Shown: piece by piece, positions 25,829 through 35,337 of the stretch
Layout: each line of letters begins with the position of its first letter
Position numbering within the stretch: position 1 is the first letter of the stretch
From: Rhizobium ruizarguesonis
GTDB taxonomy: Bacteria; Pseudomonadota; Alphaproteobacteria; Rhizobiales; Rhizobiaceae
NCBI RefSeq assembly: GCF_012349115.1
Contig: NZ_PQIG01000133.1
Location: 62,001-126,000, forward strand
Direction: 5' to 3'
DNA: 64,000 bases
Program-made: the position numbers and the translations under genes
Notes under the pieces: generated by a model
Databases searched by the model: none
What the model was told of the DNA's origin: nothing
What the model saw: only the letters and a program-made list of their open reading frames with translations

Positions 25829-26755
25829 CTACCGGCGCATCGACCACCGCACGCCCATGACGGCCGCGATCCCCAGCATCGGCCACACCGCCCAGAACTG
25901 CCCCGTCCAGGTGAAGAGGTTGATGCCGGCAATGCCGAGCGCCACGATCGCCAGCGAGGTGATCTTGCGGTTGAACAGTGTCTGGTCGCGGTTCCAGGCG
26001 AGCGCCGCGACGACGGCCAGCGCAAGCACGGGAAAGCGCGCCCAGAAAACGCCCTGCCATGACAGCAGATTGATGCCGATCAGGACAGCGGCGATGACGG
26101 CGAGCACGCCGTACAGCCTGCGTCCACGCGGTGCCGGGCTTGCCTCGGCCATATCAGCCGCAATAACCGCCGCCGGCTGCGGCTGCGGACGCGCGGAGCC
26201 GGATCGTTGAGCAGGCGGCGTCTCGTCCTTGGCGTCGCCGATCTTCACCGCGTAGCTCGGCACGCCTTCATCGACGTTCTTCACCATCAACGGTCCGAGA
26301 AACTCGAAGCCGACCGCCACCTTGTTGCGGACCTGGTCGTAAACGGAACTTGATATGACGATGCCGCCGGCTGCAGCCGACGCCTGCAGCCGCGCCGCAA
26401 TATTGACGCCGTCGCCGTAGATGTCGTCGCCTTCGACGATCACATCGCCGAGATTGATGCCGATACGGAAGAGCATGCGCCCGTCGGCCGGGCGGCGGGC
26501 GTTGAAGCCCGCGAGTTCATTCTGGGTGTCGACGGCCGCACGCACCGCTTCGACCACGCTCGGGAAATCGGCGATCAGCCCATCGCCCCAGGTATTGATG
26601 ACGCGGCCGCCATGGCTTTCGATCAGCCGCCCCATCGCCTCCCGGCAGCGCTTCAGGCTCGCAAGCGTCCCCTCCTCGTCAGTCCCCATCAGCCGCGTAT
26701 AGTCCTGCACGTCAGCACAGAAGATCGTCGTCAGCTTGCGCCGCGTTTCACTCAT
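25829..26755 (-). CDS. Class III nucleotidyl cyclase with C-terminal membrane helices
   Basis: Probably makes cAMP (or cGMP) from the nucleoside triphosphate. The 308-residue protein carries the catalytic domain first (about 5-170). FCADVQDYTRLM and TWGDGLIADFPS supply the two metal-binding aspartates, and GINLGDVIVEGDDIYGDGVNIAARLQ is the conserved substrate-binding segment. After a Pro/Gln linker (about 185-215) come four hydrophobic helices in two pairs. Each pair contains a GIN-L-W motif (LLSWQGVFWARFP and LFTWTGQFWAVWP), so the region looks like a duplicated 2TM domain. Placing the membrane part after the catalytic part is less common. The start at 26755 (MSETRRKLTTIF) is preferred to the longer 26800. 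Confidence 0.9.
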   Translation of the reverse strand: MSETRRKLTTIFCADVQDYTRLMGTDEEGTLASLKRCREAMGRLIESHGGRVINTWGDGLIADFPSVVEAVRAAVDTQNELAGFNARRPADGRMLFRIGINLGDVIVEGDDIYGDGVNIAARLQASAAAGGIVISSSVYDQVRNKVAVGFEFLGPLMVKNVDEGVPSYAVKIGDAKDETPPAQRSGSARPQPQPAAVIAADMAEASPAPRGRRLYGVLAVIAAVLIGINLLSWQGVFWARFPVLALAVVAALAWNRDQTLFNRKITSLAIVALGIAGINLFTWTGQFWAVWPMLGIAAVMGVRWSMRR

Positions 26756-26913
26756 CGTCTCTCGTCTCCGCGCTATCGACCTCCGGAAAGATCGCTGCAA
26801 AGGCTGAAACTGGTCGAGATCAAGTGGGCGATTGCAACGGTGGTAAACTACTAAGGCTTTGTGTTTGTTGCCACCGATAATTGCTCATTATCGCCCGTCA
26901 GCATAACCGGTGA

Positions 26914-28464
26914 TTATTGAACGATCTTGCGCGGGCTCGCCGCGTGTTCTCTCGCCACCGTGCTGGAACTATCGATTTCCTGAAGCAATACGTCATAGCC
27001 CCAGAGATCGGCGAGATGCTGCAGGACGAGCTTCGTGTCATTTTCCTGAAGATAGCAGCCATTCATAACGATGTGCTGCAGCAACAGCCGGCGGTCGCCG
27101 GCGAGATCGACGTCGACGATATCGATTGCCGGATCGGTCCAGCCGATATCATATTCGCGGGAGAGCTGGCGGCGGATGCGCAGGTATCCGCGCTCATTGT
27201 GGATCGCCGAAACCAGCACTCCCTCGGTCTGCTCCGGATCGTCGTAGAGATGGAACAGCCGCAACTGCCGGATCAGGTTGGGGCTCAGGAACTGGCTGAT
27301 GAAGCTCTCGTCCCGGTAATTGGCCCAGATGTCGCGCAAGACGGCCATCGCATCGCCTCGTCCAGCGATATCGGGGAACCATGCGCGGTCCTCTTCCGTC
27401 GGCTTCGTGACGATCCTCTCAATATCCTGCATCATCGCAAAACCGAGCGCATAGGGGTTGAAGCCCGAGAACCGCCGGTCGTCATAGCTTGGCTGAAACA
27501 CGACGTTGGCGTGCGACTTCAGGAATTCGAGGAAGTTTCCGTCGCTGATCTGCCCCCGCTCGTGAAGGCGGGTCATGATCTGGTAGTGGACAAAGGTGGC
27601 GGTTCCCTCGTTCATCACCTTGGTCTGCCGCTGGGGATGGAAATATTGTGCGACGTGGCGGACGATGCGAAGGATCTCGCGCTGCCACGGCTGCAGCCGC
27701 GGTGCCGACTTTTCAAGAAAATAAAGGATGTTGTCCTGCGGAAGACCGAGGGCGGCGCGGCGCTTTTCCAGGCCGATGTCACCCGCCTTTCGGGCCTTAC
27801 CGACGGGAACCGTGCGCCACAGATCGTTGAACATCTGCTCCTCGTGGGCGCGGCGCTCCTGCTGCCGCTTTTCCTCCTGGCGAAGATCGATCGTGGTCTT
27901 GCCCGCGTATCGATGCACCCCGTGCGACATCAGCGCATGGGCTGCATCCAGCGTGCGCTCGACAGCCGTCTCGCCGTAACGTTCCTCACAGCGGGTGATA
28001 TAGCCCTTGGCGAAATCGAGGTAATCGAGGATGCCCTCCGCATCGGTCCAGAGCTTGAAGAGATAGTTGTTCTTGAAGAAATGGTTGTGGCCGAAGGCCG
28101 CATGCGCGGTGACGAGCGTCTGCATCGTCGCTGTGTTCTCCTCCATCAGGTAGGAGATGCAGGGCGAGCTGTTGATGACGATCTCATAGGCAAGGTCGCG
28201 CATCCCGCGGCGGTAGAAGGTTTCATGATGCGCGAAGTGTTTACCGAAGGACCAATGGCGGTAGAAGAGCGGCATGCCGGTCGAGGAATAGGCATCCAGC
28301 ATCTGCTCCGAGGTGATGACTTCGATCTGGTTCGGGTAGACGTCGAGGCCGAGTTCGCCGAGCGCGATCTCCTCGCAGGCATCGTGGATGCGCTGGAGGG
28401 TTGCGAAATCCCAGTCGGCCCCCTCGAACAACAGCCGCTCTCTTGGCCTCATCGTCATGGTCAT
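26914..28464 (-). CDS. SpoVR-family protein (YcgB-like)
   Basis: A 516-residue cytoplasmic protein of the SpoVR/YcgB family, first known from Bacillus spore cortex formation but widespread in non-sporulating proteobacteria. Its biochemical activity is not established. Family landmarks are MPLFYRHWSFGKHF, YEIVINSSPCISYLMEENT, AHAAFGHNHFFKNN and a His-rich stretch. It is the last gene of the prkA-DUF444-spoVR operon, and its ATG overlaps the upstream gene's stop by 4 bp. In enteric bacteria the equivalent genes respond to starvation and RpoS. The operon structure supports a joint role, but the mechanism is unknown. Confidence 0.92.
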   Translation of the reverse strand: MTMTMRPRERLLFEGADWDFATLQRIHDACEEIALGELGLDVYPNQIEVITSEQMLDAYSSTGMPLFYRHWSFGKHFAHHETFYRRGMRDLAYEIVINSSPCISYLMEENTATMQTLVTAHAAFGHNHFFKNNYLFKLWTDAEGILDYLDFAKGYITRCEERYGETAVERTLDAAHALMSHGVHRYAGKTTIDLRQEEKRQQERRAHEEQMFNDLWRTVPVGKARKAGDIGLEKRRAALGLPQDNILYFLEKSAPRLQPWQREILRIVRHVAQYFHPQRQTKVMNEGTATFVHYQIMTRLHERGQISDGNFLEFLKSHANVVFQPSYDDRRFSGFNPYALGFAMMQDIERIVTKPTEEDRAWFPDIAGRGDAMAVLRDIWANYRDESFISQFLSPNLIRQLRLFHLYDDPEQTEGVLVSAIHNERGYLRIRRQLSREYDIGWTDPAIDIVDVDLAGDRRLLLQHIVMNGCYLQENDTKLVLQHLADLWGYDVLLQEIDSSSTVAREHAASPRKIVQ

Positions 28465-29735
28465 GGCGTCACCTTCGACTGTGCGTCACGTTTCTGGAAG
28501 AGATCGTGGAAAACAGGGAATATTTCGTTTCGCCGGCAGACCTTGCGCATCGAAAGCGGCAGCAGCTCGGGACGGAGCCCGTCATAGAGCATCCAAAGCG
28601 GTGAGCGGGATACAGAGGAGTCACCGCCTTCTTCGCCGACCTCGATATAGGCGAAATACTGGCACAGCGGCAAAATCTCGCGCAGCAGCTGTCCGCTCAG
28701 GTTCCCGTCCGAATGGGCGTTGTCGCCATCCGAGGCCTGGGCGCCATAGATATTCCATTCCGCCGGATCGAAACGTGCCGCGATGATCGCCCGCATTGCC
28801 GCTAGCGCACTGGAGACCAGCGTGCCGCCGGTTGCCGGACCATAGAAGAAGGTTTCCTCGTCGACTTCCTCGGCCTTGTCGGTATGGCGGATGAAGACGA
28901 TCTCCACTTTCTTGTAGCGCTTCGACAGGAAAAGGTAGAGCAGCAGGTAAAACCGCTTGGCCAGATCCTTCATGTGTTCCGACATCGAGCCGGAGACGTC
29001 CATCAGGCAGAACATCACGGCCTTCGCCACAGGCTTCGGCTCGTTTTCGAAGCGGCGATACCGCACGTCGAGCGGATCGATATAGGGAATGCGCCGGCTT
29101 TTTTCCGTCAGGGATTTGAGTTTTGCCTCAAGCGCCAGCCGGCTCTCGTCGTCTTCGCATTCCTCGATCTGCCGCTGCAGGGCTTCGATTTCTTCGCGGC
29201 GCGGACGGTGAAGCGCGACACGGCGCATCATCGCGAGCCTGGTCGTGCGACCGACGGCGATGTTGGACGGCGATCCCGACACGGAATAGCCGGCACGGAA
29301 GGGAGTTTCCTCCTCGGTTTCGGCCAGACGCCGCTTGGCAAGGTCGGGCAGCTCCAGATCGTCCAGGAACACATCGAGGAATTCCTCGCGCGTCAGCACA
29401 AAACGGAAGCCGTCCTCGCCGTCGCCTTCGCCCGCATCCTTGGGTTTACCGCCCCTACTCCCCGGCGGGCGCGGAAGAATGTCGCCTTCGACGAAGGCCC
29501 TGTTTCCAGGCAGGATATGGTCGCGAATGCCGCCGTCGCCCCTTCTCAAGTTCGGCTCGGCCATTCCATCGATCGGCAGGCTGATTTCCCCGCCGTCGAG
29601 CACATCGCGAATGTTCCGGTTTTGCAGAGAACGTTTTACCGCCTGCTGCACGGCGCCTTTCATGCGCCGAAGAAACCGTTGCCGATTTTCCAGACTTTTA
29701 CCGCGCGGATTTAGCCGACGGTCGACAATGTGCAT
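28461..29735 (-). CDS. DUF444/YeaH-YhbH family protein
   Basis: A 424-residue UPF0229 protein starting MHIVDRRLNPRGKSLENRQRF. The central part contains IPYIDPLDVRYRRFE, then FCLMDVSGSMSEHMKDLAKRF, a von Willebrand A-like metal site (DVSGS), and YFAYIEVGEE toward the end. In E. coli the homologue YeaH works with the kinase YeaG. Here it lies 12 bp after prkA and overlaps spoVR, confirming the three-gene unit. It may be a phosphorylation target or a scaffold of PrkA; this is inference from operon structure. Confidence 0.92.
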   Translation of the reverse strand: MHIVDRRLNPRGKSLENRQRFLRRMKGAVQQAVKRSLQNRNIRDVLDGGEISLPIDGMAEPNLRRGDGGIRDHILPGNRAFVEGDILPRPPGSRGGKPKDAGEGDGEDGFRFVLTREEFLDVFLDDLELPDLAKRRLAETEEETPFRAGYSVSGSPSNIAVGRTTRLAMMRRVALHRPRREEIEALQRQIEECEDDESRLALEAKLKSLTEKSRRIPYIDPLDVRYRRFENEPKPVAKAVMFCLMDVSGSMSEHMKDLAKRFYLLLYLFLSKRYKKVEIVFIRHTDKAEEVDEETFFYGPATGGTLVSSALAAMRAIIAARFDPAEWNIYGAQASDGDNAHSDGNLSGQLLREILPLCQYFAYIEVGEEGGDSSVSRSPLWMLYDGLRPELLPLSMRKVCRRNEIFPVFHDLFQKRDAQSKVTP

Positions 29736-29747
29736 ATTGGCTCCACA

Positions 29748-31691
29748 TTAACTTGCCTGTTTGACGCGCATGTACCATTCGACGAGGCGCCGAACCTGCC
29801 TCTCCGTGTAGCCCCGCGCAGCCATGCGCGAGACAAACTCGCTGTGTTTCTTTTCTGTTTCCGAATCCTTCTTCGAACCGAAGGAAATGACCGGCAAAAG
29901 ATCCTCGACCTGCGAGAACATTCGCTTCTCGATGACTTCCCGGATTTTCTCGTAGCTCGTCCATGACGGATTCTTTCCGCCGTTGGCTGCCCGCGATCTC
30001 AAGCAGAACTTGACGATTTCGTTGCGGAAATCCTTCGGATTGGCAATTCCCGCCGGCTTTTCGATTTTCGTCAGTTCCTGGTTGAGGAGCTCGCGATCGA
30101 GAAGCTGGCCGGTATCGGGATCCTTGAAGTCCACGTCTTCGATCCAGGCATCGGCATAATCCACGTAGCGGTCGAACAAATTCTGTCCGTAATCCGCATA
30201 GGACTCAAGATAGGCCTTCTGAATCTCATTGCCAATGAACTCTGCGTAACGTGGCGCAAGATCGGCCTTGATGAACTCCATGTAGCGCTTCTCGACATCG
30301 TCGGAAAACTGCTCGCGACGGATCGACTGCTCCAGCACATACATCAGATGAACCGGATCGGCGCCGATATCCGTGGTGTCGTGATTGAAGGTGGAGGCGA
30401 GCACCTTGAAGGCGAAGCGGGTCGATATGCCGTCCATGCCCTCGTCGATGCCAGCGGCATCCCGATATTCCTGGACACTGCGAGCGCGCGGATCCGTCTC
30501 CTTCAGGCTCTCGCCGTCATAGGTGCGCATCTTCGAGAAGTATGTCGAATTCTCATGTTTGCGCAGACGCGAAAGCACGGAGAAGCGGGCCAGCATTTCG
30601 AGCGTCGCGGGAGCGCATGGCGCATCGGCCAATTCCGATCCCTCGATCAGCTTTTCGTAGATCTTCTGCTCTTCCGTGACGCGCAGGCAATAGGGCACCT
30701 TGATCACGCAAATACGGTCGATGAAGGCCTCGTTGTTCTTGTTGGCCTTGAAGGTTTGCCATTCCGCTTCGTTCGAATGCGCTAGGACGATACCGGAGAA
30801 GGGTATGGCGCCGATATTCTCGGAGCCGATATAGTTCCCCTCCTGCGTCGCCGTCAGCAGCGGATGCAGCATCTTGATCGGCGCCTTGAACATCTCGACG
30901 AATTCGAGCACGCCCTGATTGGCGCGGTTGAGCCCGCCCGAATAGCTGTAGGCATCGGGATCGTTCTGGGAATAGGTCTCCAGCTTGCGGATATCGACCT
31001 TGCCGACCAAGGACGAGATATCTTGATTGTTCTCGTCTCCAGGCTCGGTCTTGGCGATGGCGATCTGGCGCAACCGCGAAGGCTGTACTCTGACGACGCG
31101 GAAGCGGGAAATATCGCCTCCAAAATCGTCGAGCCGTTTCAGGCACCACGGGCTCATCAGTCCGTTCAGGCGTCGCAAGGGAATACCGTATTGCTCCTGG
31201 AGGAGCGATCCCATCGTGTCCGGGTCGAACAGGTTGAGCGGACTTTCGAAAACGGGGCTTATCTCTTCACCCGCCTTCAGCACGTAGATCGGATGAACCT
31301 CCATCAGCAGCTTCAGCCGCTCCGCCAGCGATGACTTGCCGCCGCCGACCGGGCCAAGCAGATAGAGGATCTGCTTGCGCTCCTCGAGCCCCTGCGCCGC
31401 GTGCCGGAAGAAGGAAACGATGCGTTCGATTGTCTCTTCCATGCCGTGGAAGCCAGCAAAGGCCGGATAGATCCGGATGGTCCGGTTCATGAAGATCCGG
31501 CCGAGGCGGGTGTCCCTGGCGGTGTCGACCATCTGCGGCTCGCCTATCGCGGCGAGCAGGCGCTCGGTCGCATTGGCATAGGCAAGCGGTTCCTTTTTGC
31601 AAAGGTCGAGATATTCCGTGATCGACATATCGGTTTCGCGACGCGCATCATAGCTGCGGGTGAACGCATCAAATACGGATTCACTCAGCAT
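29748..31691 (-). CDS. prkA: PrkA-family serine protein kinase (YeaG-like)
   Basis: A 647-residue AAA+-like protein kinase. The N-terminal AAA domain carries the P-loop GPVGGGKSS (residues 113-121) preceded by FHGMEETIERIVSFFRHAA. The central part has GLNRANQGVLEFVEMFKAPI and GIVLAHSNEAEW. The C-terminal PrkA domain follows with RFAFKVLASTFNHD and ends WYMRVKQAS. The ATG at 31691 gives the family's usual length; an in-frame codon at 31718 is less likely. It heads the operon with DUF444 and spoVR. The 414-bp upstream gap should contain its promoter. Homologues are induced by nutrient stress. Confidence 0.94.
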   Translation of the reverse strand: MLSESVFDAFTRSYDARRETDMSITEYLDLCKKEPLAYANATERLLAAIGEPQMVDTARDTRLGRIFMNRTIRIYPAFAGFHGMEETIERIVSFFRHAAQGLEERKQILYLLGPVGGGKSSLAERLKLLMEVHPIYVLKAGEEISPVFESPLNLFDPDTMGSLLQEQYGIPLRRLNGLMSPWCLKRLDDFGGDISRFRVVRVQPSRLRQIAIAKTEPGDENNQDISSLVGKVDIRKLETYSQNDPDAYSYSGGLNRANQGVLEFVEMFKAPIKMLHPLLTATQEGNYIGSENIGAIPFSGIVLAHSNEAEWQTFKANKNNEAFIDRICVIKVPYCLRVTEEQKIYEKLIEGSELADAPCAPATLEMLARFSVLSRLRKHENSTYFSKMRTYDGESLKETDPRARSVQEYRDAAGIDEGMDGISTRFAFKVLASTFNHDTTDIGADPVHLMYVLEQSIRREQFSDDVEKRYMEFIKADLAPRYAEFIGNEIQKAYLESYADYGQNLFDRYVDYADAWIEDVDFKDPDTGQLLDRELLNQELTKIEKPAGIANPKDFRNEIVKFCLRSRAANGGKNPSWTSYEKIREVIEKRMFSQVEDLLPVISFGSKKDSETEKKHSEFVSRMAARGYTERQVRRLVEWYMRVKQAS

Positions 31692-32105
31692 GGGCCCTCC
31701 ATTCAAGGTTAATGCCACAGGCTCTAGGTCGTCATACCAAAGGAGATGGCCACGACATTCCTAAGAATCAATAGTTTCACAGGTATATTCCACGCTCACC
31801 GGCTGTTTCTGGCAATGCACAAAAACGTGCATGCACCGGTTATTTTTTACTCTACGAAACTGTCTCTTATTGTAGTTGAGAAAAGGGCCGTTGCGGTATC
31901 AGCACATTTCGCGACGTGACAGAAAGATGAAAAGGGTGTGCAATGTCGCCCGTGATTCGAGCCTTGGAAAAATCGACAATCGGCGGCCAATAAGGGCAAA
32001 AGCCGATGCTGGGCAGCGCGTCGTGTCGGTCCGTTACCGACATGATGGCGACGAGCGCGACGCGGCCATGCGCCCGGCATCGTAATTATATGCCACCGGC
32101 GCGAA
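31692..32105. other. Gene-free stretch upstream of prkA
   Basis: 414 bp between the prkA start and the VOC gene stop. It contains the palindrome GTGCATGCAC near 31827-31836 and an AT-rich patch (31840-31880). I looked for a sigma-54 (GG-N10-GC) motif on the minus strand and found no convincing match. No coding frame is supported. It is a long leader for a stress operon and may hold a regulated promoter. Confidence 0.6.
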
Positions 32106-32582
32106 TCAACCGTTGAACGCCTTCTCCAATGCAGCGACATCGATCTTGACCATGCCGAGCATCACCTCGGTCACGCGCCTGGCCCGCTCGCGGTTGCTGT
32201 CGGCGATCATCTCGGACAGCATGCGCGGCACGATCTGCCAGGAAAGGCCCCAGCGGTCCTTCAGCCAGCCGCAGGCCTCCGGCGTGCCGCCATTGGCGAG
32301 GAAGGCCTCCCATACCCGATTGATCTCGGCCTGGCTTTCCACGAGAATTGCGATCGAGAAGGAATGGTTGAAGCTATCGAGCGGGCCGGCCTTCATCGCC
32401 AGGAAGGCCTGGTCGGCGAGCGTGAACTCGATCAGCTCGACGCTGCCGGGAGGCCCGCTCGGCGTTTCCGCCGGCAATATAGTAGTGCGGCCGATCCTGG
32501 AGTCCGGGATAACAGACACGTAGAATTCGACGGCTTCGCGCGCTTCCTCGGCGAACCAGAGATTTGAAACGACCTTCGGCAT
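32106..32582 (-). CDS. VOC-family (PhnB-like) protein
   Basis: A 158-residue protein beginning MPKVVSNLWFAEEAREAVEFY, with the PhnB-type glyoxalase/bleomycin-resistance fold (paired beta-alpha-beta-beta-beta units). Typical segments are SVIPDSRIGRTT, FLAMKAGPLDSFNHSFSIAILV and LKDRWGLSWQIVPRML, which matches the 3-demethylubiquinone-9 methyltransferase-like annotation often given to this group. No metal ligands can be assigned with confidence. The start at 32582 is set by family length; an open frame continues further upstream but is not homologous. Function unknown. Confidence 0.85.
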   Translation of the reverse strand: MPKVVSNLWFAEEAREAVEFYVSVIPDSRIGRTTILPAETPSGPPGSVELIEFTLADQAFLAMKAGPLDSFNHSFSIAILVESQAEINRVWEAFLANGGTPEACGWLKDRWGLSWQIVPRMLSEMIADSNRERARRVTEVMLGMVKIDVAALEKAFNG

Positions 32583-32829
32583 GAAACGGCCTCCTTGTTG
32601 ACGGGTGTTGATCCGGACTGCTGTCCGATGACCCAAAGACGCCCCACCGGCACCGGTTCCGACACACTCCGATCGGAAATTTTTAGCCCGCTCGCCCGCA
32701 TGGCGACCGCAGCCGGGCTCGGCGGCGGCCTTGCCGCCCGCAACATACCGCCTGGAATAGCGCCGGCTCAGGAATGAAAGCAGAACATCTTTTCTGGTCT
32801 TTCCTTCCCGAATCACTACATTACGCGCC

Positions 32830-35310
32830 ATGAGCAATAGTTTCGACGATATGCCCTTCTTCGACGAAGAGCCGGGCGAGATGGCGCGCAAGCCGCAGCC
32901 GCCTGCCGCCCCCGCCGAAAGCGCGCCCGCCGCCGGTGGCGGCATCGCCGCCCGCGCCATGGCGGCTCGCGACGGCGGCAAGCGGCCGGATTACCTCGCC
33001 GGGCTGAACCCCGAGCAGACCGAAGCCGTCGAAACGCTGGAAGGCCCCGTCCTCGTGCTGGCCGGCGCTGGCACCGGCAAGACGCGGGTGCTCACCACCC
33101 GCATTGCCCATATTCTCAACACCGGCCGCGCCTTCCCCTCGCAGATCCTCGCCGTCACCTTCACCAACAAGGCCGCCCGCGAGATGAAGGAGCGCATCGC
33201 GCTGCTCGTCGGCGGCGCCGTCGAAGGCATGCCCTGGCTCGGCACCTTCCATTCGATCGGCGTCAAACTTCTGCGCCGCCACGGCGAGCTCGTCGGCCTG
33301 CGCTCCGATTTTACCATTCTCGATACCGACGACGTCGTCCGCCTGATCAAGCAGATCATCCAGGCCGAGGGCCTCGACGACAAGCGCTGGCCGGCCAAGC
33401 AGTTCGCCGGCATGATCGATACCTGGAAGAACAAGGGTCTCGGCCCCGCCGATATCCCCGAGGGCGACGCCCGCGCCTTTGCCAATGGCCGCGGCCGCGA
33501 TCTCTATTTTGCCTATCAGGCGCGCCTGACGACGCTGAACGCCTGCGATTTCGGCGACCTGCTGATGCATCCGATCGCGATCTTCCGCAAGAACCCCGAT
33601 CTCTTGAAGGAATATCACGGCCGCTTCCGTTATATCCTCGTCGACGAATACCAGGACACCAACACCGCTCAATACATGTGGCTCAGGCTTCTCGCCCAGC
33701 GCCCCAAGGGCGAGCTGCAGAACGTCTGCTGCGTCGGCGACGACGACCAGTCGATCTATGGCTGGCGCGGCGCGGAGGTCGACAATATCCTGCGCTTTGA
33801 AAAGGATTTTCCCGGCGCCAAGGTCATCAAGCTTGAGCGCAACTACCGTTCGACCGAACATATCCTCGGCGCCGCCGCCCATCTGATCGCCCATAATGAA
33901 GGCCGCCTCGGCAAGACGCTGTTCACCGACCGCTCCGATCCCGACGACGTCAAGGTCCAAGTCCACGCCTCCTGGGATTCGGAGGAGGAAGCCCGCGCCA
34001 TCGGCGAGGAGATCGAGCAGCTTCAGCGCGGCAAGCATCGGTTGAACGACATGGCGATCCTCGTACGTGCATCCTTCCAGATGCGCGAATTCGAAGACCG
34101 CTTCGTCACTCTCGGCCTCAATTACCGCGTCATCGGTGGCCCACGCTTCTACGAGCGCCTGGAAATCCGCGATGCCATGGCCTATTTCCGCCTTGTCGCG
34201 CAAGCCTCCGACGACCTCGCTTTTGAGCGCATCATCAACACGCCGAAGCGCGGCCTCGGCGATACGACGGTGCGCGCGCTGCACGACTATGCGCGTGCCC
34301 GCGATATTCCGATGCTTGCGGCAGCCGCCGACATCATCGAGACCGACGAGCTGAAGCCGAAGGCGCGAAAGGCGCTCTTCGACGTGATTCAATCTTTCCG
34401 CCGATGGCAGGAGCTGCTTGAAAACACGCCGCATACCGAACTTGCCGAGCAGATCCTCGAAGAGTCGGGCTATACCGACATGTGGAAGAACGACAAGAGC
34501 GCCGAAGCGCCGGGCCGCCTTGAGAACCTCAAGGAACTGATCCGCTCGATGGAAAGCTTCGAGTCGATGCGCGGCTTCCTCGAACACGTCTCCCTGGTGA
34601 TGGATGCCGAGACCAACGAGAACCTCGACGCTGTCTCGATCATGACGCTGCACTCGGCCAAGGGCCTGGAATTCGACACCGTTTTCCTGCCCGGCTGGGA
34701 GGAAGGCCTCTTCCCGCACCAGCGCTCGCTGGATGAGAGCGGCCGCGCCGGCCTGGAGGAGGAACGCCGCCTCGCCTATGTCGGCATCACCCGCGCCAAG
34801 CACCGCTGCCACATCTGGTTCGTCTCCAACCGACGCATCCATGGCCTCTGGCAATCCACCCTGCCCTCACGCTTCCTCGACGAACTGCCGGAAACCCATG
34901 TCGAGGTCGCCGAAATGGAGCAGAGCTACGGCGGGTACGGCCGCGGCGGCTACGGCCAGTCCCGCTTCGACAAGGCCGAGCCCTTCGCCAACTCCTATTC
35001 CACTCCCGGCTGGAAACGCGCCCAGGCCAACAAAACCGACGCCACACGCGACAACTGGGGCACTCGCTCCGGCCACGCCGTCGAACGCATCGGCTACGGC
35101 GAGAGCGGCCCGAAGGGACGCACGATCGAGGGCGAACTGGTGGCGAAATCGACCTCGTCGGAACCGTCGAGATTCACCCTCGGCGACCGCGTGTTCCACC
35201 TGAAATTCGGCAACGGCAACATCACCGGCATCGAAGGCAACAAGCTGACGATCGAGTTCGACCGGGCCGGACAGAAGCGGGTCTTGGACGGGTTCGTCGA
35301 GCGCGTGTGA
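32830..35310 (+). CDS. uvrD: UvrD/PcrA-type DNA helicase
   Basis: A superfamily 1 3'-5' helicase of 826 residues acting in excision and mismatch repair. A disordered Pro/Ala-rich start (about 20-55) precedes the Q motif LNPEQTEAVE. Helicase motifs follow in order: Walker A AGAGTGKT (78-85), VTFTNKAA, DEYQDTN (Walker B), GDDDQSIYGWRGA (motif III), NYRST, MTLHSAKGLEFD (motif V) and YVGITRAK (motif VI). The C-terminal tail has a Gly/Tyr-rich stretch (YGGYGRGGYGQ) and then a PcrA/UvrD tudor-like end LGDRVFHLKFGNGNI. Transcribed alone. Confidence 0.96.
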   Translation: MSNSFDDMPFFDEEPGEMARKPQPPAAPAESAPAAGGGIAARAMAARDGGKRPDYLAGLNPEQTEAVETLEGPVLVLAGAGTGKTRVLTTRIAHILNTGRAFPSQILAVTFTNKAAREMKERIALLVGGAVEGMPWLGTFHSIGVKLLRRHGELVGLRSDFTILDTDDVVRLIKQIIQAEGLDDKRWPAKQFAGMIDTWKNKGLGPADIPEGDARAFANGRGRDLYFAYQARLTTLNACDFGDLLMHPIAIFRKNPDLLKEYHGRFRYILVDEYQDTNTAQYMWLRLLAQRPKGELQNVCCVGDDDQSIYGWRGAEVDNILRFEKDFPGAKVIKLERNYRSTEHILGAAAHLIAHNEGRLGKTLFTDRSDPDDVKVQVHASWDSEEEARAIGEEIEQLQRGKHRLNDMAILVRASFQMREFEDRFVTLGLNYRVIGGPRFYERLEIRDAMAYFRLVAQASDDLAFERIINTPKRGLGDTTVRALHDYARARDIPMLAAAADIIETDELKPKARKALFDVIQSFRRWQELLENTPHTELAEQILEESGYTDMWKNDKSAEAPGRLENLKELIRSMESFESMRGFLEHVSLVMDAETNENLDAVSIMTLHSAKGLEFDTVFLPGWEEGLFPHQRSLDESGRAGLEEERRLAYVGITRAKHRCHIWFVSNRRIHGLWQSTLPSRFLDELPETHVEVAEMEQSYGGYGRGGYGQSRFDKAEPFANSYSTPGWKRAQANKTDATRDNWGTRSGHAVERIGYGESGPKGRTIEGELVAKSTSSEPSRFTLGDRVFHLKFGNGNITGIEGNKLTIEFDRAGQKRVLDGFVERV

Positions 35311-35337
35311 TCTCACCTCGGCACGACGCGAGAACGT

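Noticed and set aside
26917..28587. 556-codon open frame on the plus strand opposite spoVR
   Set aside because: SpoVR family landmarks and operon overlap support the minus strand only.
31692..32105. Sigma-54 promoter for the prkA operon
   Set aside because: No GG-N10-GC match with proper flanks on the minus strand was found by eye.
32821..34854. 677-codon open frame on the minus strand opposite uvrD
   Set aside because: All helicase motifs are on the plus strand; the antisense frame has no recognisable fold.
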